From Tomocerus qinae (taxonomy: Eukaryota; Arthropoda; Collembola; Entomobryomorpha; Tomoceridae), in assembly GCA_020055645.1 (NCBI GenBank), contig CM034550.1, positions 14,335,001-14,399,000 on the forward strand: a stretch of DNA of 64,000 bases, given 5' to 3'. The first letter of the stretch is position 1. Every line of letters starts with the position of its first letter. Under the pieces are notes generated by a model. The model was given only the letters and a program-made list of their open reading frames with translations, had not been told where the DNA came from and did not search any database. Made by a program: the position numbers and the translations under genes. Of this stretch, positions 26,801 to 42,646 are shown one piece after another.

Positions 26801-28569
26801 TAGGACATTACTATTGGATCGAGATGTGACACCAGGAGCATTTGTTAAATGGTTTACTACTGGTTCCGGTACGACTCTTAAGAATTGTTATGACTATGCA
26901 TTTTCACAATTTTCATGAATCTTTGTAAAATTATTTATTTTGTAAAATAATACAGGTGTGTTATCATCGTCCGGTGCTCATGCTTCAGGTGTATTTTCTT
27001 CGTCTTTTGCCAAAGCTAGAGGAGAGGGTGACTGGCCGGATTTACAGGTATTTGATTACTAAATACAATGTATAATATCTGTATTCAACCTACTCTTTTA
27101 TACTTACAGTATAAGTAGGTTTATCAAGTTTAGTATATCGTTAATGGTATTTAATTCTCTTTCAATTTTTTAGTTGTTCTTTTTTGGGTTTACGTTTACC
27201 AGGTAAAAGATATTCACAATGCATGCATACTCAGCCCAGTTAATGATTAAGATTGCCGTGCACTAACTGTAGTATTTATTTTCTTTAAAAATAGGACTTT
27301 ACCACAAGTTGTTGCAAAAGGATTCAGTCTCAAAGAGGATGAGTTGATTCGTTATTATGAACATGCCGTTAACAAAGAGAGTTTCCTTATATCCGTCTCC
27401 GGTGCAAGACCTTACTCCAGAGGATACATTAAGCTAGGAGGTTTGTAAAATTTGCACACATGAAATACCCGCTAAAATAATATTTCGCATCATAATTCAA
27501 AATGACTAATTTTAAAAAATAGGTAGGAGTCCAAGGGATAATGTAGTTATAGACCCAGTAAGTAATATAATGATTTATTATAAACAATAAAATAATTTTT
27601 CAAGAATAGAATAGAGACTATAACACGAAATTTTATTTATAGTTATATTTAAGCGATCCCCACGACATCGATTTGAAAGTTCTGGTCGAAGGTGTTAAAG
27701 CTGCATTCCAACTTGCAGAAAATACAACTACATTCCAACGACTAGGGACAAGATTCACAGATGTAAGACAGTCTGTCATAAATTGACATTTAGATGGCTT
27801 GAGAATATGATTGATGTCAATAATTAACTTTATATTACTGTAGGTGCCATTGCCCGGATGTGAACATTTGCTGTTCAGGTCTGATGAGTATATCGAATGC
27901 TATGTAAGGAGATACACCGTTACTCTTCATCATCCTTGTGGAACAGCGTCTATGGTTCGTGATAGTGTTTACAATGTTTACTTATGATGATGTGGCATGA
28001 TTATCTTTTCCTAATTATTATAACATCCACAGAATTTGCACATTAACGTTATTTAATATTTACAGGGTCCATATGGAGCCACCCAAACTTCAGTTGTTGA
28101 CCCCGAACTTCGGGTCCATAACATACGGAATCTTCGGGTTTGAAAATTAAAATCTAGTATTTCATATTCATTTAGTAGTACATCCATTGCATGGACTAAC
28201 TCTAATTATTTTGATTTCTTAACAGGTTATCGATGCAAGTATTATGCCAAAATTGATAGTCACCAATACACAGGCTGGTAAGTTATATTGTATAAAATAT
28301 AGCTATTATCTTTGTAACGATGAAATGGAATTTCGTTTTACTAAACAATTGCTGTTAATTATTTTTCCAGGGTCCATGATGATAGGCAAGTTTTTATATA
28401 TAAACATCAATTTATGTGTTATGATTTTGTTGATATTAATTTGAGAGTGATTCATTTCTTAGGTGAGAAAGGAGCAGATATGATTTTGAAATATTGGCAT
28501 AAACAAGAAGAAAATGCTGGCTGGTCACAACCTTCGGGGCAGTGGCCAAGTTACACCCTGCCTCGGTAA
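23825..28569 (+). CDS. G4: complete, canonical GMC FAD oxidoreductase without tail
   Basis: Exons: 23825-24014, 24110-24119, 24190-24277, 24365-24374, 24467-24502, 24724-24779, 24866-24896, 25160-25168, 25267-25296, 25406-25460, 25574-25635, 25763-25800, 25879-25917, 25998-26174, 26249-26357, 26443-26510, 26631-26673, 26758-26868, 26956-27047, 27174-27202, 27295-27440, 27523-27557, 27643-27762, 27844-27954, 28066-28137, 28226-28277, 28371-28385, 28463-28569; 646 aa, the usual size for insect glucose dehydrogenase-like proteins. The leader has a hydrophobic run (LWLPVLYYSLASLGVILSIW), then FIVVGAGCAGSVVANR for FAD. GMC signature 2 reads AITTPRVLMLSGIG. Both active-site residues are present: His558 in HHPCGTASMG and Asn603 in VTNTQAGS. 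The protein ends about 25 residues after the GMC domain. This is the best candidate for the ancestral, working enzyme of the array; its substrate is unknown. Poly(A) signal at 28796. Confidence 0.92.
28386..28462 (+). other. GC-AG intron in G4
   Basis: The boundary after MMI reads atag|gcaagt, the standard GC-donor consensus, and joins in frame to |gtgagaaaggag at the acceptor, rebuilding MMIGEKGADMI, a block conserved in the paralogues. The preceding exon is only 15 nt. Confidence 0.8.
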
Positions 28570-29873
28570 TACTATAAAACTAAACACACGTACAAAATAA
28601 ACATAATGCATTAATAGGTAGGGAAGAGGTACTAAAACCCATGTATGATTATGAATTCACTTTCACTCCAAAGAAGTTATAATAATGTTTACTCCGATTA
28701 TGGGCCGAGCTTGCTGCATTACTGTCTTTATAGAGGATTATAGTCTACAAAATGTAATTTTGTGTTATTGTTGTACATTAAGTGCAATAAATACTTTCTT
28801 CGAAAGCAAATCGTTATTTATTTAAATGTCACACCGCACAATTCATGGACTAGTCGATTTTCAAATCGAATAGCCTAAATAATGACATTTTTAAAATTTT
28901 GTTTCAATGTCATAACATAAACTGAATAAAGTCGAACATGTAAAAGGACTTGATACAAAAAATGTGTATACATAATTCAGTTAATGGAACAAAAGTTTAA
29001 AAGTTTTTAAATCATTTTGGCGAGACGATATGAGATTGAATAGCGCATTATACTTGTCAATGAATTGATTTTTTAAGGATTTTTGAATTGTGAAATTTAC
29101 ACTATTTCGTTATGATGGAATATGTTGCACAGTCGTTGATACAGGCGTTTTATTGAATTGAGTAGAAAGATGAAAAGAAAATATCAATGTCAATATGTGA
29201 AATGCTCAACATTAATTGATTTACTTTTTATTTATACATAACAGTATTTTATACCTTGTATATTGTGTATCCCTGTACAGTGACAATGAAACGAAACATT
29301 ACAAATACATTTACTACAGATACCTAAATAATCACAACGTATCTATTTGAAACTACAGTGTTATCCAGGTGTTCTGAATCCTGACTTTTTGGAATATTGT
29401 TTTATTGGGAATCTAAATATGCACTAAGCACCAATGGTCCTTACATCACTACTTCACATTAGTAATGTAATACATTACGAAGTTTTACACATACGATAAT
29501 CTTAAATAAACACAAGTTTTCCAACACTTTTGGTTTAACGAGTGTTTTAATTTTGGAACATTACACCGAAAAATCATCCTAATTTAGAAAGGATTAATTG
29601 GTGTACGATTGGAAGTAGAAGGATTTAAATTAAATTAAAGGTACTATTACTTTATTGTTCATTTAATCAGGCACATTCAGAAGTAACTATTTTAGATATT
29701 TAATTTAACCTAGCTTTGCTATCGAAAATTAATTTTCAAACTACACAAGAGTGACAAATGCACAGCTTTAAGTAGGTACAATAATGTTTTTGATAGTTGG
29801 GTTCACAGAAAAACCAAAAAATTAATGTTAAACATGAAACAAACCTCTTTTTCTTCCACTTGAGCAATACATT
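28570..29873. other. Convergent 3' region between G4 and the CISD2-like gene
   Basis: It holds the 3' UTRs of two convergent genes: AATAAA at 28796-28801 for G4 (+) and TTTATT at 29651-29656, which is AATAAA on the minus strand, for the CISD2-like gene. No other feature is seen. Confidence 0.65.
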
Positions 29874-30843
29874 CTATTTTTTGATGATAAGAGGACCTAC
29901 GTTGTCTCCAGTTTCCTCATTATGAGCATTATGAGCCCCATCACAGTATGGAAACTAAAGTAATCCAAGATATAATTTAAAATACATGTTTTAATTCATT
30001 TTGGTTCACTTTAAAATATTAAATAACGACGCTATCTCACCTTCTTAGACCTCCAGCATCTACAAAATACTTTTTTGTCTCCAATGTCTTCAATGTCTAC
30101 AGTGTCAACGATTTTTGGATCGTCTTTCTTAATGTTCAGATTGACCTTTGGCTTGTCCTTCGAAGCCCTTTTCTTATGGGCTTCCGGACAAAGAGCCTGA
30201 TAGCTGAGGTAAGCAGTCCCTGCAAAGAAGGCCGCCAGAGGTGTAAGAGCAAGCCAATCAGACACTGGAATCAGTTCATAATAACATAACAAAACTATAG
30301 TTTACAAAATTTTAAACAGAAAATTTTTAAGTTACAATTTACAAACTAGACTAAATATTGAGAAAATTGTCTCTAAAGACTTATAAAAGCACAATGTTGC
30401 TGTTGCTTATTTTTATTAAAATTTCTTCTTTTAATTTTTGCTGAGATCCATTAAGCCACATTTCAATATATAATAGTTTTCCAAACATTAACTATATTTT
30501 CCAAATTTTAATCTTCATCTACTTTTTAATCTGTCACAAGTATTGTTTATATATCATATATTGAAATAGCTCATGTTCAATCTCTTAATCGCTACCCATT
30601 ACCTATGCTATTCAATTTTTGTCTTTAGTTAGTGTGCATATCTGCTGAATCATTAACTTAAAATATTTTGTATGGCTATACTACATAGTTCAATGTTCAA
30701 TTTAAAAATATTGTATGCATATTTCGACATAAAGAGTTTTAAGTACCTCCCAAACGAAAGAATCCTCCGACAGAATCCGGAACAGGCAAATTTTTCAGGT
30801 ACTCCGGAAGACTAACACGGATAACATGCGAAATAGAATTCAT
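29874..30843 (-). CDS. Cisd2: CISD2-like CDGSH iron-sulfur domain protein
   Basis: Three minus-strand exons, 30747-30843, 30041-30264 and 29874-29954, join to a 133-aa protein, close to the 135 aa of vertebrate CISD2. The N-terminus (MNSISHVIRVSLPEYLKNLP, then VPDSVGGFFRL) and the membrane segment (DWLALTPLAAFFAGTAYLSY) are typical of the family. The cytosolic CDGSH domain has CRCWRSKKFPYCDGAH, giving the three Cys and one His that bind a [2Fe-2S] cluster, and ends GDNVGPLIIKK. Members sit in the ER and outer mitochondrial membranes and take part in iron-sulfur, redox and calcium balance. The start codon is the first ATG and gives the family N-terminus. CISD2 rather than CISD1 is favoured by the N-terminal match. 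Confidence 0.95.
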
Positions 30844-33302
30844 TTCGAGTTTAGAAGATTTTGAAGTTGGACAAAATTACGACTGAATTCGCGGACGCTA
30901 TAAATTGGAAAAACTTTGGCAGGACAGCGGAATATTTTCTCCGGGTTTTGAAATCTCCAGTAAAACTGTAAACAAATAAGAAAAATGAAAGTCATCCCAG
31001 AAGTAAGCTATTTTCTCTGTACAATGACACCCTTTATCAGTTATATACATCACTTTTGTATCTTGTATTGCTGTACATAAACTTGTCAGTATAATATTTA
31101 CTATACAACTTTTTTTCTATTATTTTTACCGTTATCTTTAGGAAAAGTCGGATTTAGTTACAACTTACAAGTCTTTCCTAAGAGCCAAGATAAACAGGAA
31201 GGTTATTGCGAATGTCCACCCGGTTGACGTGTATTTATGTGAGATGATTGCACTTGAAAGTGTTTATTTATGTTACTTAGGACTATTGGGACTATATAGA
31301 AGACAATACACCATAGAATAAATCTTTAATATAACAGAAACAGATATAGAGTAGTGCCAATCTCTGCGAATTGCCAAAGTTCGAACTGCCAAGCAGATTA
31401 TTGCAGTACACAATTAGTGCTAGTGAATTAGCAGAACAACTTTTCAGTTCATTCATCCAACCAATACAATGCAAATACGAAGAGTATAGGAACCCGCAAT
31501 CTCAGGACCTTTGCACGCTCCAATTTCAAACGCTTCAGTTGGTTTCTTTCCGCACAAAATCTTCCTTGTACCAATCTCCACAAGAATTAGCACAAAACTC
31601 TTCGCTTACCTGTCTGTCTGTTGTAGTAACGATTTAGCATTGCCCTTGCCGTTGCCAATCCCTTCTGTCAATTATTGGATTCACTTTTGTCATATTTTTC
31701 ACATTTTGTCTGCAGCCGGAGCTCTAGTGTTATTTACAATTGGCTTCCTGGCAGTGTAAAGATAGATTCGTCAGAAAAACTTGTAAAGGTATGTAAATAC
31801 AATCACTAATTAGTATAGAAATTAGTCTATTTGAATATAAATTATGATTGCGAGGATTCTGATTTGTGGCTTAATGGCCTCATAAATAGCAATCCAATGT
31901 CAAGACCTTCTGGCATCATTTCTATGCACTGATTATGATACTTTATTGTTTTAGGTACTTATTATCCAGTCCAGGCAGTTTGCTTATGTGAATTGCTGCT
32001 TTAAGCTTTGCAGCACAAAATGAATAAAAGGTTTCTAACTGTGTATTATTTTGAATTTATTCACAGGACACCCTAAAGACAACTAGAAATTGCCACTTAG
32101 ATAACACACTTTGAAAGTGACTGTACTGAGCAAAAATTTCCTCCGGAAAATTCTTAATAACTCTTTCGTAATACATCATTGCCCAATCACAACAGGGAAG
32201 AAGGTAATTTCATCGCAAGTTAACTGGAAGTTGGAAACTTTCATTCACAAATTCAGATCAGCGTTTGGCTCTTAAATTGTTACTGCTATCTTCCAATTTG
32301 ATTGCTCAAAATTTTTATCGCATCAATAGAAGATAAGTAAGTTTTGCTTTTGTACATGTTATGCATGAGTATGTATCGTTTAGTTTGATATGTAGAGTTT
32401 TAATTTAATGTAGAAGTAGATCCTTGTTGCCGATAGTCAATATGTAGAATGTAGAAGAAGAAAGAAAAACAGATAGAGCAGAAAAATTACAACCAGCGAA
32501 TCATAAAGAGAAACAAAATCAATTGGGTATCAATTTTGTGGTGAGACCTGATTGTGACAAGACATAAGCGCAAAATGAAATATCATTAGCTTATTTAATG
32601 GTTTTGTGTGCTGTTTCTTTAAGTCATTAATAAGTCAATACAATAGGTTTTATTTTATTTTTCTTGGAATTGTCCTTTCACCTTCATCGTGTAAGAATGG
32701 ATGGAAATTGATTTCTTTCCTGTTCTAAAGGCCGTAAAAAATGTAATGGCTTTGCATCTTATAAAATTTTTACATCACGTTCGTGCAACTTTCACCAAAG
32801 TGAAAGTAAAGTGAAAGTATTATATAAGTAAAGTGTAAGTATATTTGCGAAGTGCTCACAAATTACTATTACTAGAACACAATTTTTATGTAGTGTGAAA
32901 GGATAAATTCAATGAAGGAGTATATGCCAAATAGTGGATTGAACACACTCAAGACCCTAGTAAGTATAAGCTTACGTAAAGAAAGCGAAAGAAAGCCATT
33001 TATGGAAAGGAAAATACTTTTACTATTGTTGCAAGGCAACCTTTTCTTATGTGAACTATCTTGCTTTGTATTGTGATAGATGGTTCTATTATGTATGATT
33101 GAAAAGAAAGTGTATGCAAAATAACTCTGCGGCAAATGACAGGATTCTTGTGTGCAGATGCCGCAGTGTTTTAGTCGTAGTAGCTGTAGGTAAAATGAAT
33201 GGCTTCGCTATTGCAAACGCACGGTTTCATAACAAATTATTGTGTGTTTAACTGTAGAGCTTTGTATGTCGCCTCCAGTGCTGCCCTTTAAATACAATAA
33301 CT
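30844..33302. other. Divergent region between the CISD2-like gene and Miro
   Basis: It should contain both promoters and 5' UTRs. The open frames around 31.3-31.8 kb have no homology I recognise. A short GTGAAAGTAAA-type direct repeat lies at about 32800-32840. The last bases before 33303 are probably the Miro 5' UTR. Confidence 0.6.
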
Positions 33303-36868
<3,566 letters not shown>

Positions 36869-39800
36869 ACAACCTTTCAAAAGACAAAAGTGAATGTGCC
36901 TGGTTCTGGTCTAGATGGAATAAAGTCACATAACATAGCAGCTCAAAATTAGTCAAAGTCAAGAGAAAACATCTATACTTAAAGAATACTATTCTAAATC
37001 TCAACACTGCCCGACCGCCTACTTTCTCATCAAGAGTTGTGAACTAGAGTAGACAGTAGTGGTAGAAATTGTGAAAAATATTGGAATCCTATCTCTGTAT
37101 TACTTGATGCACAATATGAAACTGAAAATGAATTCAAACGTAACCAGTTCAAAAGGTAACAATTAGACAACAGAACAGCCTATTGCTTTTGTGCTATACA
37201 CTCCAACTGTAGCTAACACGTTTTGTAGTACAATGTTAAAATTATTATTCCAACTCTTGTAGGAAATTTGGTAATTGTAAGTATGCTATCAAGCAATAAT
37301 TTTAACTCACATGCTTATCGATATAAATTCAAGTCGAAGATAATGATTTGTCTCATGTCATTTGATTGTGAGTAATATCAGTATTTCAATTAATTATTCA
37401 TGTCATAAAATTATACTAAGACTTAGAAAGTATTTTTAGTGGTTTTAGCTGCATGGTAGTTTCTTTCGTACGCAGCTCTCAATAACGTATTAAAATATGT
37501 AGTCAAGCATAGAATTGCTCAAATTAAATTGTAGTGATAGCTTTAGCTATGTAGTACTTAACATTGTAACATTAATTATTACGCTATAGGTCCTAATTGA
37601 GATTTTACAACGGAGTTGTAACTAATTGGTTGTGTCTTTGCCTCAACTTTCGTCTAGGTTAATTAGCTAAAATTAATTAATTAGCTAAAATGTTACAATT
37701 CAATGAATATTAGATCTGTAAGCTATTAGTAATGAGTTAGCAATAATTTGCTGACAGAAACAATGTTCGGAGACCACAAAAATACGATAGCTATACGCAA
37801 TGGTGAAAAGAGTAAGGTACTCTGGAGTCTGGAGTAATATGTAGTTAAAGTCATAGTCTGACATTTTGACTTTTAGTCGACTGATTGTTTAGGGAATCTT
37901 CCTTTCTGCCACTATACACAGAATGATTAAGTGCTGCAGCTTAGTTTCGTACTGTTGCTGCTAATTGTATCTCAATATTATAAGTAAACATTACTTAAAA
38001 ATAGCATTTAGAATATTTCATTGAGGTATATTTTTTCCTAGTGTTTAAAGACTTATCCCATGTGTTTTTTGACTTAGTTTTAAGTTTTAGCTACAATAAA
38101 ATTATGTAAAGCTTGAACAAATATTTTTTCTTGCCATTAGCTAAATTATTGGACTCTTCATTACTGCTGCTGTTGTAAATATAATCTGATCTGTAGCATT
38201 CTGTTATGCCATCGGATCTATAAAGCAATAAAATGTTTTTGTATAATGTTCAATGTGTGAAGTGAATTTGTATTATTGCATCATAAACCGTTCTCATTAC
38301 ACGATAAGTGTTATACCAAGATGTACGGGATTTCTGAAAGAACATTAATTGGTTTTCTTCATAGTATTTAATATTTGTAATTAGTACGTAGATGGGATGC
38401 GTCAGGAAGTTTTTACATGGAACAAGAAATGAAACACGCTAAAGGCGTGAATAAATATTGTTGCTGAAAATTGTAAATCTCAGAAAAATTGATTTTTCAT
38501 TTGATTAGCATAATATTACATTTACACCCTAACCAAACTTACTCAAGATATGATTTTAACATTTCTTTATACAATTAACATCTTTCTTTACAATATTGAA
38601 CGAAAGATAAAGTAAAATAATGAAAGTTGGTAACCCAATTGACAATTACAGACTGAGGAGTAGAGTATAAGGTAATAATATAGTATTATGAATAAAATTG
38701 TTTAAATATTGTCTCGAATAGTTGCTCGAGTGTTGCAGAGGATTATTTAGTCTGTTGTGTATATGTGGAGTTACTTGAGAAGCTTCCTCGCAACAAAGAC
38801 GAATGTTATGAGTAGGTATATAATAGGTACTCACGTTTACACGCTTGAACATGAAAAGTAGTCGAATCACACTTATCTATAGGTTACATAAGTTCTGAAA
38901 CAGATACTCTCGATTTTTTGCTACTTATGGTGCCCACGAGGGTACAAAAACGTGTTTGCAGATAATGCACTTCCTTATGAATCCCTATATCGAAAGTAAT
39001 ATCTCCACGTATTCACTATATGTACAAAATTGACATTTACTTCTTGTAAATGTCACTACAAAGCGGAACTACATGGTAAAGATGAATTTATTATGTCCTT
39101 ACAAATATTATGCATTTCGGTATGCTCACAAAAAAGTTAGCCATTCAAAAATTGTAATTTACAAGCTATAATGTAAAATTCAAATTAATCTGGTCGTTTA
39201 GCATAAATTTACTAGTACTACAAATTGCACTCCTAAGAATGGCAATTGTCACTTTATAAGGTAATTTGCGAAGAAAGGGTACATTAAATCTGTTTGTATT
39301 TATGTAAATAAATCTAGTTGATAAATCATAAGAGATTTTCATTACTATACCTGTATATACAATTTTTAAGAGTCATAGTATCTTAAATGTCAATTAACCC
39401 ATAATCGCATTACACAGGTTATACACTGGAAACATAAATTCTATTAATATCCTTATCCTCTTAATGTCAAAGGAGAGTAAAAGCCATTAATATAATGTAA
39501 TACAATAACAAATAGCTTACAGTTCAATAACCACATGATAACAGGTCCTCATAAAACACAATAGTAGATACACAATTATAGAACTTTCTCCATAAGTGCA
39601 GTTAAGGTACTCAGAACAAAAGAAAAAATTACATAATAATAAAAAGACATTTTTAAAATTGAGAATTAAAAGACACGCACGTGTATGGAGAATACAGATC
39701 ATTATCTTTAATATTCTAAAATTGTTTGCCTACAGGTAATTCTAGCCAATTTATAAAACTTGGGTGTAACAATTATTAAGGGGTGATTTGGTTTCGGTAA

Positions 39801-40728
39801 GCATTGTAGTAGTTTATTACGTTTTCTTAATTCTGCAAAGAATACAGACTATGGATAAATAGTAGATTATGATTGCCTGCATGTCGCGTCTTAGGTACAT
39901 GCAGGTAATGATAATTAGGAGTTTAAATAAATTAGTTGATGAAGGATTAGAGAGAAAAGCATTGATTCTACAATATTCGTCAATCTTGTAATCTCATTGA
40001 AGCAGATAAGCGGAATGGACTGCTTTTAGGAATTATGTGCAGTATGACTAGTCCACTTATTTAGCTACGCAGAATAATCTGAGAACAAGTTATATTAGTA
40101 CTATATAATGATTTTGAATGTATTAAGCAACGAGATTAGAATAGGTATATCACAATTTGTAAAAGTAAGGATATCTTTTGCCGTATAAGGATAGGACAGT
40201 TGTATATACTGAGGAATAACAAACAGATTGGTGATTGTTGTTCTTCCTCTCTGCTTAACTTACGATTAGATTTACATGTCACCTACTATGCAATTACTTG
40301 ATTGCAATAGAATCCCTAGCATTGCATTACATGCTTACAAATAATTGTATTTGTATTGACTTCACGAGGAAGATTGACTATATTGAAAAGAAAATCAATA
40401 CACTCTTCTATAGGTGCAAGTAGAATGGAAATACAATGAATCAGGATGGTAGAATGTTATATTATACCCCTACAATGAATAAGACCACCATTAAGGATGT
40501 CAAACAAGCCTCCTACTTTTAATTTACCTACAAGCGAGACTTTATTATTACCGTTTTCTCTTACATTCATGCGCACCTTTAATGCTATACAAATCCATCT
40601 ATGTCATATTGTGAGCAGAAATTATGAGGTAATATTTATTTCGCTACTGCACAATGCAGATTATTAACCGAGGCCGTTCACCCATATTTTACCAAGTTAA
40701 AAAAAGGGGATTTTCTGAGTTTGTTGTA

Positions 40729-41615
40729 CAATATTTTCTGTGACAAATGTTTTTCAGATGCTTTGCAATATTTGGTATGAAAACAGCAATTAATTGGTTT
40801 TTCGAAGATGATAAGCAATGTTTTGAGAAAAAATGGCAAATATTTTCCTAAGATTTTGCACAATATTTTGTATGAAAGTAGGAAATTTTTAAGGAATATT
40901 TGAGTATTTTGTGAAAAAATGGCAAATGTTCACGAAAGGTATGGCACAATATTTTGTGACAGCACTGGAAATGTTTTTGGAAAATGCCGCACAATATTTT
41001 GTATGAAAATAGGAAATGTATTAGGAATATTTATCATTTTGTGAAAAAATGGTAATTTTTCACGAAACATATGGCACAATATTTTGTGGGAATATGGCAA
41101 TTGTTTTCGGAAGATGTTAGGTTATGTTTTGTGAAAAATGATAAATGTTTTCGGAAGATTTTGCACAATATTTTGTATGAAAATAGGAAATGTTTTAGGA
41201 GTATTTAATATTTTGTTAAAAAATGGTAATTTTTCACGAAACATATGGAACAATATTTTGTGGGAATATGGCAATTGTTTTCTTTTGCGCAATATTTTGT
41301 GTGAAAATAGGATGTTTTAGGAATATTTTGCAATATTTTGTGAAAAATTGGCAAATGTTCTCACATGATATGGCGCAATATTTTGGGTGAAAATGGCAAA
41401 TGTTTTCGGAAGATGTTACACAATATTTTGTGTGAAAATGGCAAATGTTTTCGGAAGATGTTACACAATATTTTGTGTGAAAATGGCAAATGTTTTCGGA
41501 AGATGTTACACAATATTTTGTGTGAAAATGGCAAAGTTTTCGGAAGATGTTACACAATATTTTATGTGAAAATGGCAAATAAACATCTTCTGAAGATGTT
41601 GCACAATAATTCATC
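40729..41615. repeat. 45-bp minisatellite with higher-order structure
   Basis: The core unit (CAATATTTTGTGTGAAAATG, then GCAAATGTTTTCGGAAGATG, then TTACA) repeats every 45 bp at 41376, 41421, 41466, 41511 and 41555. To the left, older copies recur at spacings near 45, 86 and 89 bp, and a block of about 174 bp (starting near 40992 and 41166) is itself duplicated. Because 45 is a multiple of three, several frames stay open by chance. Confidence 0.9.
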
Positions 41616-42495
41616 GAAAAAATGTCTTAATTGAATAGCTTGATTTCAATGTGGTATTTAATCTTTGGGTTTTTCTTTATGATATCAAGAAAGGAGGTCA
41701 ACGCAGTCGAATTTCTATATAGTTAGTAGAAATGCAATTATATGTTATCTAAGACAAAGACGTTCGATTATGTGTTTGTATGCAGACAGATCTGTCAATG
41801 AGACATCAATTTTCATCAAGAGCTGTCAACCTCCTGGTTGTTTTTCTACATTTTAAAAAGTGATATTTATAATAATGTATAGGTACATAGCTATGTAGTA
41901 TAGAAACAGGATAATAAAAGCGTATACGTATTTCTCAGAGAGTTTGATACTTGAAGTATGGGATTTCATTAGTGTCCACAATATAACACACGCTGAATGA
42001 GCAGAATTAATACGATTGCCTATTTGTTTGATTACAGGAGGATGTTAAATGGATGTAAAGATGTAATTCACTGTTGATTATTCCGGTTTCCGCTACCTCA
42101 ATTCTATCTTCCTTCCAACTCAATCGACTTACTACAGAATGACTTATTTCTTCGTAGACATCGTTGTTTTGCTTGCAGCTGTAATTGCACCACTTTATTA
42201 CTACTGCACCTACTTACCTTTCTATAACGGATATAGATTAGAATTGGCAACAATTAATGCACCCCAAACACTGTAAAGAAATTTGTTTTCAAACTGTGCA
42301 TTATAATGTGCTCGTATCTAATTTACAGTAGAGACGCATCTTGATTCGTAAAAATGTAGAGGAATGGCAATCACAAGTGCTATGCAGACACAAACAAAGA
42401 TGGGCTACATGTTACATACCATAAGAAGCAATTTTTGTCGAACACTTGATTTGATAACCTGACCGGTTAAGAAAAGATAAGGCTTCGCCAGAAAT

Positions 42496-42503
42496 TATAT
42501 AAG
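42496..42503 (+). promoter_or_regulatory. Candidate TATA box of G5
   Basis: TATATAAG lies about 150 bp before the G5 ATG. An arthropod-type initiator TCAGT lies at 42533-42537, slightly farther than the usual 30 bp. Position and motif fit a core promoter with a short 5' UTR. Confidence 0.4.
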
Positions 42504-42646
42504 GAACCTCGTTACGCAATGAAATGGTTTAGTCAGTTTGTTGACGTACTTATTGCTAGTGCTTGTCTTTGTCTCCGTTCAAATTTATAGTACATGGGAA
42601 AATAAAATATTCATTTTCCTACTGCAAAAGTATCCTCCTTCAAAAT

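Larger units (their letters stand above)
36869..42646. other. Miro-G5 intergenic region
   Basis: The Miro 3' UTR may run as far as AATAAA at 38095 or 38227. The rest is AT-rich, with the minisatellite at 40.7-41.6 kb and a possible G5 promoter near 42.5 kb. No further gene is supported. Confidence 0.65.

Noticed and set aside
31292..31759. Possible small gene between the CISD2-like gene and Miro
   Set aside because: The frames overlap on both strands and show no homology, signal or conserved intron pattern.
41234..41634. Repeat protein encoded by the minisatellite on either strand
   Set aside because: The 45-bp period keeps several frames open by arithmetic. There is no start context, splice signal or homology, and copies differ without regard to codon position.
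42563..42646. Upstream extension of the G5 N-terminus
   Set aside because: It has no ATG and would begin at TTG. The ATG at 42647 matches the paralogues.
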